This document shows positions 11,387 through 22,797 of a stretch of DNA of 64,000 bases, in pieces. The position numbers were made by a program, and so were the translations under genes. The DNA lies in assembly GCA_007115705.1 (NCBI GenBank), contig QXEO01000411.1, positions 1,240,001 through 1,304,000 of the forward strand, given 5' to 3'. The first letter of the stretch is position 1, and each line of letters begins with the position of its first letter. This DNA is from Dactylis glomerata (Eukaryota; Streptophyta; Magnoliopsida; Poales; Poaceae). The notes under the pieces were generated by a model that saw only the letters and a program-made list of their open reading frames with translations, ran no database searches and was not told the DNA's origin.

Positions 11387-14030
11387 AACTCCTGCTCGTC
11401 CTCGAGTAGGTAAGTGATAACAAAAGAAATAATTTTTGAGGTGACATGCACCTACACAATCTTGATCATATATGTAAGCGTTGTGCGCTAGGATCAAAAG
11501 AACTTAAAACATGGGCATGAAAGATATAATCTTGATAGAAGAAACTTAGCAACCATGTTATAACATGAAAAAGAACACAAACAAAAGATCATGAAAATGA
11601 GACAATGAAAGTCAAATGTGTGTTCAAATCATATGGAAAAACATACAAATGGTTTTCAGCTTGTCCTTCATGAGAGAGCAAAACATAAATGCATAGGACA
11701 CCTTCAAGTTTAAGAGGGCGATTAGATACAAGTAATTTAAGAACAAGTGAAACCAACATCATGAATCAATCAATGAAAACTTTGGGACAATGCACATTAT
11801 ACTCAGAATGACAACTATGCTCTCTTAGACGGTGCATAAAGGTAGAAGGTGGTGACTCAACATAAAAGTAAAAGAAAGTCCCTTCACAGAGGGAAGCAGG
11901 GATTAAACATGTGCTAGAGCTTTTCATATGTAAAACAGAGAGATAAAACTTGGGTTTTGAGAGGTGGTTGCTTTTGTCAACGACTGGCAATGGGGTCTTA
12001 CTATCTTCCATAATAAACAAGTGGGAGCGGTTCCGAGTTCTTTCAAAATTTGGCACATTGGTGCTCTTTTATAAAGCTTTGGCACTCCTCCCCACCTTTT
12101 TTCCTTTCTCAAACCATGGGTAACCGATTCCATCGGGTGCCCACCAACATTCACATACCATGGAGGAGTGCCTTTTTTTTCTTTTCTTTTTTAGAATTAG
12201 ATTGCAATGGTCTGACCAGCTCTCATGCAAAATTAATGACGAGCTGATGAAGCTGCCTAGTCGAGGGGTACTTAATTTAATATGGAAGATAGCAATTCTG
12301 ACCACTACGTCCCCATGAGCTAAAAACAGTGGCACAAAACGAGAAGTATTTTGAAGGTTTTTTCAAAGGTAGCACATGAAAGTTTACTTGGAATGGCTTA
12401 CAAATACCATGCATTGGAATTTATAGTGGACACAATGGCAAACTTGGTTTTTAGGAGTTGGATGCACGAGTAGAGCTCATACTTAGTACAAAATGAGGGC
12501 TAGCAAAAGACTAGGAGCGACCAACTAAGAGAGCAATAATGGCCATAATCATGCAAAGCGATAAAGCGACATTAAAAGAAGCATAAGATGGCATCAAAAG
12601 TCAAAAACTAAATGATCATAGAGGCAATGGCAACTTTGTATGAGTCAAACATGTGTGAGAATGTGCCAAGTCAACCCAAATAAAGCATCAAGGAGAAAAC
12701 CAAAATAATGCTTCCAAATAATTAAAACAACGCATGATTTTTTCAAAGGCTCATTAAGCAATCTCAGTCATTTGAGACAAGTCATGCTACAGCAAAACGA
12801 CTAAGCATACTATCAAAAATACATCAAGCATGACATGCAAAAGCCTAGGCCGCAGTCTACACAAGCTCCTTCTTGTACCACTTTTTTTTGCATAAAGCTT
12901 TTTCTCTTTTCCAACACCATTCGAACTTTTTATAAACAACTCTTTTTGATGAAAACCAATATGGACCAGAGGCAAAAATACACCTTGATACAAATATATA
13001 ACAAGATCTGAGCACAAATCAAGGCAAAAATCAAAAGCTAAACGTAGTTCTAGAAAAGAGAACACTCGTGGAAATCTATTTTTCACTCTTATCGCTCAAC
13101 GAGTGTTCTTGGCAAATGAAAAACAAGGCAACTTCTCCAAAAGAAATTTGTTGGGGTCCAACCATTTATTGCAGCAAACAAAACTAAACAAAACTGAAAA
13201 CTAAAAACAACTGATGCTCCAGGAAAAATGCATAATGCATGAAGCAATAAAAATATAGTGTGTTGAAAGGTGACCTGATTTTTGCCGATGAAGAAGGGGT
13301 GCCTCGGGGGCATCCCCAAGCTTTGACGCTTGTACTTCTTGGATATTTCTTGGGGTGACATGGGCATCCCCAAGTTTGAGCTTTTGTCCATTCTTCAACT
13401 CATCTCATCATTCTCCGATCCCTACACTTGAAAACTTCCTTCATACAAAACTAAACACAAATCTATTAGCAACATTAGCGTAAGCATAACATTGAATCAA
13501 CCCCTTTTGCTTCAGGTTTCAACTCAAAACCACCACATATAAAGTATATACTACTGCAGCAACTTCCCCAAAAGTTCCGTGATCAAAAGAACTCAAAAAG
13601 AAAGCGATAAAGCGGCAAACACAAATATTAGCAGAAATCTGTCAAAACAGAACAGCTGACAAAGGTCGAATTTTTAGAGCGTTTTCTGTTGCTCAAATCA
13701 AAAAGTGTTAAACTAATGAAAGTTTGGATATAACCTGGGGCATATGCACAAGAAATCGCAGGTCCAAAAGATATACAGAGAATGTTCACGAATTTTTACG
13801 GTGCAGCACCGAAAACTGTTTCAGGACAGCAACATCCCCAAATCTTACCTCGCTCAAATTAGAGGCTTCCCTTGGCAAAAAAATGAAATAAAAATGATAA
13901 GGAGAGGTCATTACAGTAGTACTAACTTCCAAGACTCAAATAAAAGAAAAATAACTGAATGTAAAACCATTGGGTTATCTCCCAAGAGTGCTTTTTTTAA
14001 CGCCTTTGAGCTAGGCGCAGAAAGTGCAAA
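11387..14030 (-). other. Non-coding interior of A
   Basis: AT-rich DNA with no conserved frames, co-linear with 24907-27820 of C. Includes two internal copies of the polypurine-tract motif (about 13309 and 13363). Confidence 0.6.
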
Positions 14031-14267
14031 TCAAGTAATATCAATGGATTCATTAAGATCAACTGCAGAAGTCTTTTCAATAAGGCATTGTATTTCATCC
14101 ACATAAGTTTTTGAAGACCCTTTGTGATGACGCTTTGGTTCAATCAAATCATTAAAAAGATTTTTGGGACAGATCCAATCAAAATTATTTTCAAAAGCTT
14201 CATACAATCCCAAGAGTTTGCTAGGTATTGGTATTTCGGTTCCCTCATTGTTTGTACTAACAACCAT
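14031..14267 (-). CDS. Element-A ORF2, 78 aa, unknown function
   Basis: Its ATG overlaps the TAA of ORF1 (TAATG), in another frame. The product starts MVVSTNNEGTEIPIPSKL and is acidic to neutral with no recognised domain. Either a translationally coupled second frame or the C-terminal part of ORF1 after a frameshift. Confidence 0.35.
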   Translation of the reverse strand: MVVSTNNEGTEIPIPSKLLGLYEAFENNFDWICPKNLFNDLIEPKRHHKGSSKTYVDEIQCLIEKTSAVDLNESIDIT

Positions 14268-14623
14268 TATATGTGACCCAAGCTTATTAAACGCTTAAGA
14301 ACTTTCCTAGCTTCAATGGCCACATGTCTAAATTCTATGCGCAAAGTTTCCAAGATAAAAGCTTTCTTTTCGGGGTCTTCAGTATCATGAAGCTTAAGAA
14401 ACATGTGTTGCATAAAAGGATTAAGGCTAGCAAACCTAGCTTCCAACATGTGAATTAAATAAGCAGAAGCAGCTTCAATACTAGGAGTAAGCTCAGCCAA
14501 AGACTTTTCCTCAACATCTTTATGCATACTAATATGATTAAAGAACTCCTCGATGTTACTCTTCCCAATAATTGAACCACTACCTACTGAAAGGTCCTCC
14601 AAAACGTACTTAGGGAACAACAT
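14267..14623 (-). CDS. Element-A ORF1, 118 aa, unknown function
   Basis: First ATG after the leader, about 150 bases inside the PBS, in the position where gag lies in the sister element C. The product is rich in Leu, Glu and Lys, predicted mainly helical (segments KSLAELTPSIEAASAYLIHM and KKAFILETLRIEFRHVAIEA), and shows no zinc knuckle, protease or polymerase motif. It is intact, unlike most frames in the neighbouring elements. The leader before it and the DNA after ORF2 are shared with C, whereas the coding segment is not. Confidence 0.5.
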   Translation of the reverse strand: MLFPKYVLEDLSVGSGSIIGKSNIEEFFNHISMHKDVEEKSLAELTPSIEAASAYLIHMLEARFASLNPFMQHMFLKLHDTEDPEKKAFILETLRIEFRHVAIEARKVLKRLISLGHI

Positions 14624-14776
14624 AATGAACTAAAAGTAAAGAAATAACAACTATAAAGGATACTAATTTTTTTGTGTTTTTGATAAAACGATGCAAGTAA
14701 TAATAAAGTAAAGCAAAACTTAAAACAAAGTAAAGGATGTGCGTGCGAAACTCCCCTTGCAGAAGTCTTCTTTTTC

Positions 14777-14794
14777 CTCCCCGGCAACGGCGCC
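14777..14794 (-). other. Primer-binding site of A (tRNA-Asp)
   Basis: Plus strand TCCCCGGCAACGGCGCCA; on the element strand TGGCGCCGTTGCCGGGGA, complementary to the 3' end of plant tRNA-Asp(GTC). It lies 11 bases inside the 5' LTR. Confidence 0.9.
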
Positions 14795-14805
14795 AGAAAA
14801 GAGCT

Positions 14806-16457
14806 TGATGCGGCATGGTGTTGATGATGTAAAGCACCGTCCAGTTGGGAACCCCAAGAGGAAGGTATGATGAGCACAGCAGCAAGTTTTTCCCTCAGTA
14901 AGAAACCAAGGTATGTCGATCCAAAGGGGAAGAAGCCAAACGACTGAAGGTGATGCTTGCTAGCCTAGTGACACTCCAACAAGGGCACCGTTAACGATAT
15001 AATGAGTTAGCGCATCTTCAACTAGTAGCAACGTGGAACCTGCACACAACACAACCAAATACTTTGCTCCCAACTTACGATGAGGCTGTCAATCTCACCG
15101 GTTTGCTGTAAACAAAGGAATGAGCGTATCGAGTGGAAAACAGTAATAGTATGCGAGTAAAGTAAACAGTGTGAGTAAAGTAAACAGGTGATAGCAATAT
15201 AAAGGAAATAGGACTGGGGTCCACAGTTCACTAGTGGTGTCTCTCCATAAGATAAAATAACACATGCTGGGTAAACAAATTACAGTTGGGCAATTGATAG
15301 AATAAAGACAACGTGATATGTCAAGAGGATCACTATGAGATTTACTCTGGGCATTACAACAAGATACATAGACCGCCATCCAACTGCATCTATGACTAAT
15401 AATCCACTTGTGGCGAATCAATCCGAGAACTCCACAAGTATTAAGTTGCGAATAACAGATAACTGCATTAAGCAAAGTGTGTAATGTAAACAAAGCATAT
15501 GCCCTTGAGCATATGAATGTTGTTTTCCCCTAGTAGCAACAGCACATCTACAACCTTAGAGGTTTCTGTCACTCCCCCAGATTAAATAGAGGCATGAACC
15601 CACTATCGAGCATAAATACCCCCTCTTGGAGTCACTACCAACTACTCGGCCAAGATAGCGACTAACAATGGAGAGCATGCAAGATCATAAACAACATAGA
15701 GATAACATAAGATAAAATTCAGTACATCAACTCAATCATAACACCAATATTCATCGGATCCCAATAAACACAACATGTAGAATTACATAATGGTGCTCTC
15801 GATCATGTAAGGCAGCTCACGAGATCTAAACATGAAGCACATGGTGGAGAATACAACCATCTAGCTACTGCTATGAACCCATAGTCCAAGGTAGACTACT
15901 CACTCATCGCGCCGGAGGCAAGCATGGGGATGAAGAAGACCTCCGGTGGCGATTCCCCTCTCCGGCAGGGTGCCAGGAAGAGCTTCTGGACCCTCCCGAT
16001 CTCGAGTCGACGACGGCGGCGGATCGCGATGTGTTTCTGAAAAAGTGATCGGGTGTTTAGGTTTTTCCCGTCGGGGGGTCTTTATAGGCGAAGGGGCAGC
16101 GTCAGAAGTGGACCAGGGGGCCCACACCACAGGCGGGCGCGGGCCAGGGCCAGGCCGCGCCCCCTGGTGGTGTGGCCGCCCTCTGGCTCGGCTCCGTCTC
16201 CTCTTCGGTTTTCTGGAAGCTCCGTTAAATATCTGGACTTCTGGCTTTTGTTTCGTCCAATTCTGAGAATATTTCCTGTGTAACTTTTCTGAAACACAAA
16301 AATAGCAGAAAACAGGGAACTGGCACTGTGGCATCTCGTTAATAGGTTAGTTCCAGAAAATGCATAAAAATGCCACGAAGTGTAACGAAACACTAAGCAA
16401 ATGGTGTAAAAACAAGCATGCAGCATCAAAAATTATGGATACGTTGGAGACGTATCA
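14806..16457 (-). repeat. 5' LTR of A
   Basis: Same length and structure as the left copy, with scattered, mostly transition differences. TATA box (CTATAAAG, minus strand) at 16080-16087. This copy would drive the genomic transcript leftwards. Confidence 0.93.
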
Positions 16458-16462
16458 GGCAC

Positions 16463-17812
16463 CAGGCCTCAATCATGTACTCCTTCTTCCAAGAGGTGAG
16501 CTCCGTAGACAAGACAGGCGGACAAATGACAGGGACTGAAACCTAGACATTCGAAGGGCAACAGCCACAGATTGTGATGCCCTCTCACGACCTTCCCTCT
16601 CAAGGTCCTCTAGCAACTCAGGGCTAGCAGTGCCTCAACTTTGACTCACGAGTAGATTTTAGTCCCCTGGAATCTAACTCTATGCTTATGCCTACTCCTA
16701 ATGCCCGAATTCTGGTGGCAATATACCAATTCGGATGCCGTATGTCAAATACGAAGGTAAGTCCACAGATTAGCAAAATTAGATGGCCCGGTATACGTAT
16801 CAAGCGCGCTCTGCCGAGAAAATTTCCATACCTACGGTATGAAGTCTTGCATCAATGGACGCATCGATTGCCTTACGCATTACTAGGCTTCGACCTGATA
16901 AGTCCACACGAGGCTTGGGTCGAAGTAGCGCCAGTCCACGTGGGTTCGAGTCAGGGGACTCAAATCTGAGTAAGCTAACCAATGTTTTTGCGACTATGCA
17001 ATTAACTGGACCCGACATGAGTCTCAGGCTGGTTATGCCGATCCCCCTAGCAATCAAGTCATGCCTTTTCGAGGCTCGAATCGAGCACTACTCAAATCTG
17101 TTTCTTCTACTAAACGAATCATTCGTATACCTGCTATGCCTTTGTATTTTTATAGGTAGGGCGAAAAGAGGTATGAGCAAGCAAAGAAAGGTCTCGAATT
17201 AGAGTCCCTGCCATAGTCTTCAACTATCCCAGGCACTCGGGGGCTACTGATGAAGGAATGACGAGTGGACCCTCGATATTCGCCTGCCTGGTTTTTGGCC
17301 TAGAAGGGACATCCGCCGAAGAGATAGCAAGGCCCATGAAGTTAGCCATCTGGCGCAGCCCAGAAGCAAGACTTGGCGTGCAATGCAAGACTCGAAGGAG
17401 GAGACCTAGTCGAATTAGGACTCAACTAGGGTTTATTCAAACCGACTCTATCTGTAATTGGCTTGGAGAACAATCCCGGGACCCAACCTTTGCATATAAA
17501 AGGTTGGGAGGGAGATCCTAAAGCCTCTCTAGACACTTTTCGCCACCATCCACCTGAGCACTCGAAATCTTGAGAGCTCTCCACCTTAGGGCTAGATCGC
17601 ATCTACGCCTCCATTGTAATCAACCTTTGTAGCCACCACATCAATAAAGTCAGACAAGAAGGACGTAGGTCGTTATCCATCGCGGGGGCCGAACCTGGGT
17701 AAAACCTGTGTTTCCCTGTGTCGTCTGATCGCCGTTGAGTTTGTAGATCCCACAAGCTCTTCATGTCTCGAAAGGCCTCAAGCATGGGCATTGCCGGGGT
17801 TGAACCTCGTCA
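16463..17812 (+). mobile_element. 3' end of a second Tat-type element (B2), 5'-truncated
   Basis: 3' internal region with the family hairpin (about 16947-16966), intact polypurine tract CACTCGGGGGCTAC (17234-17247) and one LTR. Its interior begins at or before 16600; the exact 5' break is masked by the insertion of A. The LTR abuts gag sequence of F at 17813, so B2 landed in F's gag, but neither B2's 5' LTR nor the upstream part of F is found to the left. Confidence 0.8.
17248..17812 (+). repeat. LTR of B2 (565 bp)
   Basis: Begins TGATGAAGGAATGAC and ends GAACCTCGTCA. TATAAAAG at 17495-17502. Homologous over its length to the LTRs of B1 and H. Confidence 0.88.
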
Positions 17813-18289
17813 ATGGGAGCTCTGGTTATCATAGGCATGGAGACAATGGACACCATCAGCACAATGGTAATGGATATCAGCACCGTGGAGGGAACGGCCA
17901 CCACCATAATGGCAACAAGGGACACAACCACAACTCTGGAAGAGGGAATGGTCATAACCATGGAGGTAATAATGGCCATAACCATAGCAATGACAAGAAC
18001 AGGGTGCAGAAGGACATTAGCCAAGTGCTATGCTACAAGTTCAACAAGGGGCATTATGCCAATGATTGCCCTAAGAAGAAAGAAAAGGAGGGATTTAAGC
18101 CGAACCCATTTTAGAAGGGACATGTTAACCATGTCAATGTTGAGGAAGTTAAGGAGGAACCCGATGCTGTGATTGGTACGCTCTTACTCAATAAATTTCC
18201 AGCAGTTGTTCTATTTGATACTGGTGCATCGCATTCATTCATATCAAGGGTATTTGTGGATAGAAATAGCATACCTACTGAAAGCATCC
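17813..18289 (+). pseudogene. Gag C-terminus and N-terminal protease of F
   Basis: A Gly/His/Asn-rich linker (about 17815-18000) leads to a zinc knuckle, CYKFNKGHYANDC (18027-18068 region), that lacks the second zinc-binding Cys. The spacing of the rest shows one codon is missing, so zinc binding should be lost. A TAG at 18112-18114 interrupts the frame. The continuing frame has the aspartic protease core DTGASHSFIS (about 18216-18245). Interrupted at 18290 by element G. Confidence 0.8.
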
Positions 18290-19115
18290 TGTGACGCCCC
18301 AAAATTGGCACCTTGCGAATTATAGCAAACACGCCACAATTCGCACGATGTCGCTTTGGAAACGCACCACCAAGCAAAATGTGCACAAACAACATACACA
18401 TTATGCGGGTGGAATCAAGTAAGTAACAATACACAAGTTCACGATGGAATCCACAAAGAATATATAATATAACCACGAAGACTCCACGAGTCAAGATCCA
18501 AATACATACAAAGATCCAAATCATACATAAAGCAAAATAGTGTCTGAGTACGGACAAGAATACAAATGGGCCTAAGAGGCCTGAAGATAAATGATGGCGT
18601 CCATAACCTTGCCCAGGCCAAGCCAGAAGCGTAACCTTGCTAACGTCATCGCTTCCATGTACCTATCTTCAAACCTGCTCCGGCAAGAAATCCGAGATGA
18701 GCAGCAATAAGTACGAAGTACTTAGCAAGACTTCAAGACGTATAAAGCGTAGTCAACAAGCCGCCTTTGTACGTGAGGTACGCAGACAAGCTCGAGAGAC
18801 TCAAAAGGACGTCAGCTGTATGGTGGGGTTAAGCGGCAGCGAGCAAGCACTAAAGAACCTATAGAGACACTCTACAACTTCCATCTAATCAGAATAAGAT
18901 AAGAGAGCACATAAAGTAAAGAACTAAAATACTACATCAAACATAACCTAGCCGATGAATCACCTCGTTGTGACCACACGAAGCAATATCAAAGGCACTC
19001 ACACAGTTGACAATTTTATAACAATTTAATATTGTAGTAGAACTATTGACTATGCCACTTTTTATCATCAATTAGGTGTAAGTTGTTCTATGATCGAGTG
19101 GAACGGCTCCAAGTC

Positions 19116-19162
19116 GTCCATAACCGCGGACATGGCTTTTCGAAAAGATTTACCCTGCAGGG
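19116..19162 (-). promoter_or_regulatory. Palindromic module, G left LTR
   Basis: Plus strand GTCCATAACCGCGGAC (19116-19131), CTTTTCGAAAAG (19136-19147), CCCTGCAGGG (19153-19162). On the element strand the order matches the F module. Confidence 0.5.
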
Positions 19163-20759
19163 GTGCACCAATGTACCCATACACGCTCGATCAATCCAAC
19201 ATAGCAAGGGAAGGATATCACGACAAGACCGTTTCTAGTTGTACGAGAAAGTTTAGGGGGGCCACCCTACTAAGCTACCCGCAACGAAGTCGGTCGAGCT
19301 CCGAAAACGGACCCAGAAATTTGCGACGGCGTGAAAGTCTGAAAGAAGGCTCATCGGAGAGACGTCGTCCAGCTTCCAATTCGACCCACGGGCAAATAAA
19401 CCTGTCAACCATCGGAGGCGACACAACCACACCCATCAGAGGGGGGCTCAAAACCTAGAGCACCCTCAGAGGTAACTCAAACCAACTCCAGATCCAAATG
19501 TAAATACGGTGTTGTGGCCCCCGGTAAACTAACTCGAGAAAAAGTAGTAAGTCAAGGGAGACCCCATGGAATCTTCCGTGAGTGGTTAGCGCGCTCAGCT
19601 TAGAACAGTTCATGCGAACTCGGGGTCCTAGGGGACACAAGTGAGCCATCGTAAAACAGGCAAAATGACTCACCGATGCCTCTGCTTTAACAAGTGTAGC
19701 TGTAACATAATGAAATCATGTTTATCTCCAACATCTAATATCCAACTTATCTCCAATTCATATCCATATCATAACCATAAAGTAAAGCATGTGATAACTT
19801 TCCCAACAACCCAATAAGATAATACAACTTGAAACAACCTAAGCATGCCTACGACTCGCAAGGCCAACTCAAACAACAAGCAAAAGGTAATAGGCGGGAG
19901 GTGGCGAATATATAGTTTTGCTTTGGGAGAAACAGGTGGATAGGAGACGTGACTCGAACAAAGCATCGGAAAGGCTAGCATAAAGCGTAAATCATAAACA
20001 CAAATAGGTAATGAGTACCCCTATAGGTTGGTAAGGGGCGGGAGAGCTTGCTTGGCAAGATTATCGAAGAACACCCAAAGAACTTGTCGTTGCTCACAAC
20101 ACCACGAAGCGTCCTATCCGGGAAGAAGAAAAATGCTACAAAAAACAACAGATGCAACACTTACTATTACGGCAAAAGAATCGGCATGATCATGTGGAGC
20201 ATGTATGCATGTCATGGCAATTATGATGCAATGCAACTTATTCAAATTAAGCGGAATAGGATTCCAACACACATATATATGGTTCAAATTGTTTTACTAA
20301 CATCATTTTAAATGTTGATTAGCATGGCAAAGACAAGATATGGGTGAGCTACACAATATTAAATGAAGCGGGGAAAACCATATTTGGTAAATCCCAATTA
20401 CTCCATATGTTGTATTAGGTGACATGCAAATTAACATAAACTTCATGATGCGGGAAGCAAACAGTAGCATGGATTGCATTTTCAGATTCTACACATTTTT
20501 CTGATAAAATTTCATATAAAATACTTTGTATTTCAAGTTACCATTTAAAAGATATGATTTATGCAAGATTTGCACAAATTCTGAAATTTCAGTAAAACAG
20601 AGAAGAGCTGCGAATTTTCTCAGCCACAGAGAACTAGCACCAGAGGCTGAATGTGGGACCGGGCACCACGTCGGCGGTTGGATGACGCAAGACCTCCGGA
20701 GTCACCGACGGGCAGGGGCCCGCCTGTCAGTGTAAAATGGATCAAAAAAGATTGGCTTG

Positions 20760-20831
20760 CGCATAGCCGGGATTTGAACCATGGATCGATAGGGTTCATG
20801 CAAAGGAATGGGCCAGCTGTGCTATGAAACA
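20760..20831 (-). other. tRNA-like segment in the G LTR (A and B boxes)
   Basis: On the minus strand a perfect A box TAGCACAGCTGG (20813-20824) and a B box GGTTCAAATCC (20770-20780) lie 44 bases apart, the spacing of a normal tRNA gene. Acceptor and T stems pair poorly, so this is not a working tRNA. The counterpart in the other LTR (32468-32523) keeps the A box and has a slightly altered B box. Could be a tRNA or SINE fossil, or an internal pol III promoter. Confidence 0.4.
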
Positions 20832-20974
20832 GATTCAATTAAGAATTGGAAACCATGCCTTTTATTGGCAATCTGAAGGTTTCACCTTTTGGTGCAGATG
20901 CAGAGAACGGACATGGATGACAATGGAGCTTCAGACGGGACGCTAAGGAACTTCCAAAAAGGTTGTCGCCGGCG

Positions 20975-21032
20975 GGACTCGAACTCAGAATCTGGGGAGA
21001 TAAGGCAAAGGAATCACACCGCTGCACTGCTA
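20975..21032 (-). other. Second tRNA-like segment in the G LTR
   Basis: Minus strand B-box-like AGTTCGAGTCC (20975-20985) preceded by an A-box-like TAGCAGTGCAGCGG (21019-21032). Conserved at about 32674-32733 in the other LTR. Stem pairing is poor; chance or fossil origin is possible. Confidence 0.3.
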
Positions 21033-22341
21033 ACTCGGATCTGAACAAGAGGTAGCGCTAGAGTTTAAAAAAAATGGACTAAGAAGGTTTACTCTGACGA
21101 AACTGAATTTTGACAGCAGGACGAAGAAGATGTTGGGACCTGCAGAGGAGGAACGAGGTCGACGGCGGACGGAGAACTTGCTCCCGCGTGATCTGAGCGG
21201 ACACAGAGGAGCATCCCATGTGGTTGAACTTGCCGAAGAGACAAGCATGATGCACCGACGTGCACGCACGAACAGCGAGCCGCAGGACGCATACACGGCC
21301 AAGACGCCGCACAGACTGGTCGATTGGGGACAAACTAAGACACGCGAGTGGGCGCGGGAGTTGTGCCTGGACGCAGCGACCAAAAGGTGGCTGATTGGAG
21401 ACTCAAGGACCAGCGCCGACGTCAAGTACCTGTGGACGAAAATGGCGGTCAATGTCGGAAGCATGGCCGAAAGGGAAAATAGGAGCAAGGAGTGGTTCAA
21501 GAGGACCGCAAGCTCACCAGGATGCTGCGGGGGAGGTCGTAGGGTTGGGGATGCTGGAGGTCGACACCGTCGTCAACGGCGTGCGCACGGCCGGAGGTCG
21601 GTAAGACGTCTGTGCAAACGATTCGAGGCTTCCCGGGATGATTCCTTCGGTTCTTGACGATCTTGCATACGAGGTTGCGGAACGATTCCCACGTGTTGGA
21701 GTTCTTGGTGCTGGCGGAGACGGCGCTGTGATTAAGATGCAACGATGTAGGCTCTCGGTGGTTTAGAATATAGAGAAAAAGGAGGTGAACGAGGATGGGG
21801 AAAAAGAAAGGCGGCAGCGCCAGGGCGGAAGGAAGAAGGCTAGGGTTTCTGGATTCGATCTAGGAGTTGTTAAAAAGGAGGAGATAAAGGACGCTTGGTG
21901 GCGTGCTTGATGCCAGCCATGGGAAAGGATCACGCGTCTCACGTGACTCTTCAGGAAGACGACAGAAAAAACGGAAATCGTTGCGAGGGTTGTTGGGCTT
22001 AGAGGAAGGTGGCCGGCTCGGGTCAGGTAAAGGATGGGCTTCTTTTCTTCTCCCCCATTTTTTTTCTTCTTCTGATCTCTTCTTCTTTTTATTGCAGAAT
22101 TATTTTAGGAAGAAACAAGAGAGGGCTTTGGAAAGAGTTCAAAACATGTTCCAACAAATAAAGTTTGAAAACTTTATATTTATCTAAAACAAGAGTCTCC
22201 ACAAACCAAAATAATAAAATAGTTTTTAGGAAAGAAAGAAAAACTTTGTTTAACAAAACATGCAAGATGCCTGATGCATGATGATGCACAAAAATAAAAT
22301 AACAAACAAATCTAAAAAGGGGATTTTTCTGGGCCATTATA

Positions 22342-22797
22342 ATCGACACCACCAACAATGGATCTCGCCCCGAGATCCACGCTCGTGTAAGGGGAAGAGT
22401 TGGTTAAACTATCAAATCTTCTTGCACCTTGTTGATCCTGTCGACACCACCAACAAGAAGTCCATTCTCGATGCCACCAACAAGGGTTCTTGCTCATGTT
22501 CATGTTGACAATGATGAACTTCCAGAGAACGGGCCTATTAGGATAAAGGCAAGAGATCGTCCACCCACGTAGGATCCTAAAACTTGAAGAAGGTAAGAGA
22601 GAGAAGACTCAAAACTCGCAAAGGTAAGGGAAGAGAAGCACAGAGGTAAGGAGTAAAATGTAGAGCTACTCAGATCTATCCAACGCATTTTAGGTAAAAT
22701 AGTTTTGACACTAGACACAACAACGTCCGTTGGCAAGGTTATCCTACAGGCAGAGCGGACCCGCGGGTATCGACAAAACCTTGGCTCTGATACCACT
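22342..22797 (-). other. Interior of G (456 bp, non-coding)
   Basis: Holds the PBS and three copies of a CACCACCAACAA-like phrase (about 22349, 22443, 22470). No frame resembles a retrotransposon protein. No clear polypurine tract is visible next to the left LTR. Confidence 0.7.
22779..22795 (-). other. Primer-binding site of G (tRNA-iMet)
   Basis: Element strand TGGTATCAGAGCCAAGG, complementary to the 3' end of initiator tRNA-Met, two bases inside the 5' LTR. Different from the tRNA-Asp site of A, C and K. Confidence 0.9.

Larger units (their letters stand above)
9721..16457 (-). mobile_element. Complete non-autonomous Athila-type LTR retrotransposon (A), 6737 bp, TSD GGCAC
   Basis: Two LTRs of identical length (1652 bp: 9721-11372 and 14806-16457) flank a 3433-bp interior and are bounded by GGCAC at 9716-9720 and 16458-16462. 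Orientation is minus: the primer-binding site lies next to the right LTR and the polypurine tract (AAGCTTGGGGATGC on the minus strand) next to the left one. The interior has no protease, reverse transcriptase or integrase; only two short overlapping frames near the 5' end. Movement would need proteins from an autonomous Athila relative. Athila placement rests on the tRNA-Asp PBS, long LTRs and the sister element C, which keeps an Athila-like gag relic. Confidence 0.93.
18290..22341 (-). repeat. 3' LTR of G (about 4.05 kb)
   Basis: Nearly co-linear with 22798-23214 plus 30394-34041. Contains the palindromic module (19116-19162), candidate splice sites (donor at 21517, acceptor at 18675, minus strand) and two tRNA-like segments (about 20760-21040). 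The last bases read CATTATA instead of CATTACA. Confidence 0.9.

Noticed and set aside
17813..18172. Second long frame (119 codons) overlapping the His/Gly-rich gag linker
   Set aside because: Shadow of the gag frame in repetitive codons; the zinc knuckle and protease are in the other frames.
20760..20831. A functional tRNA gene
   Set aside because: A and B boxes fit, but acceptor and T stems do not pair and no proper anticodon arm is seen.
21130..21657. 175-codon plus-strand frame in the G LTR and its 137/132-codon counterparts near 32829-33357
   Set aside because: Antisense to the LTR, broken by indels between the two LTR copies, no known domain.
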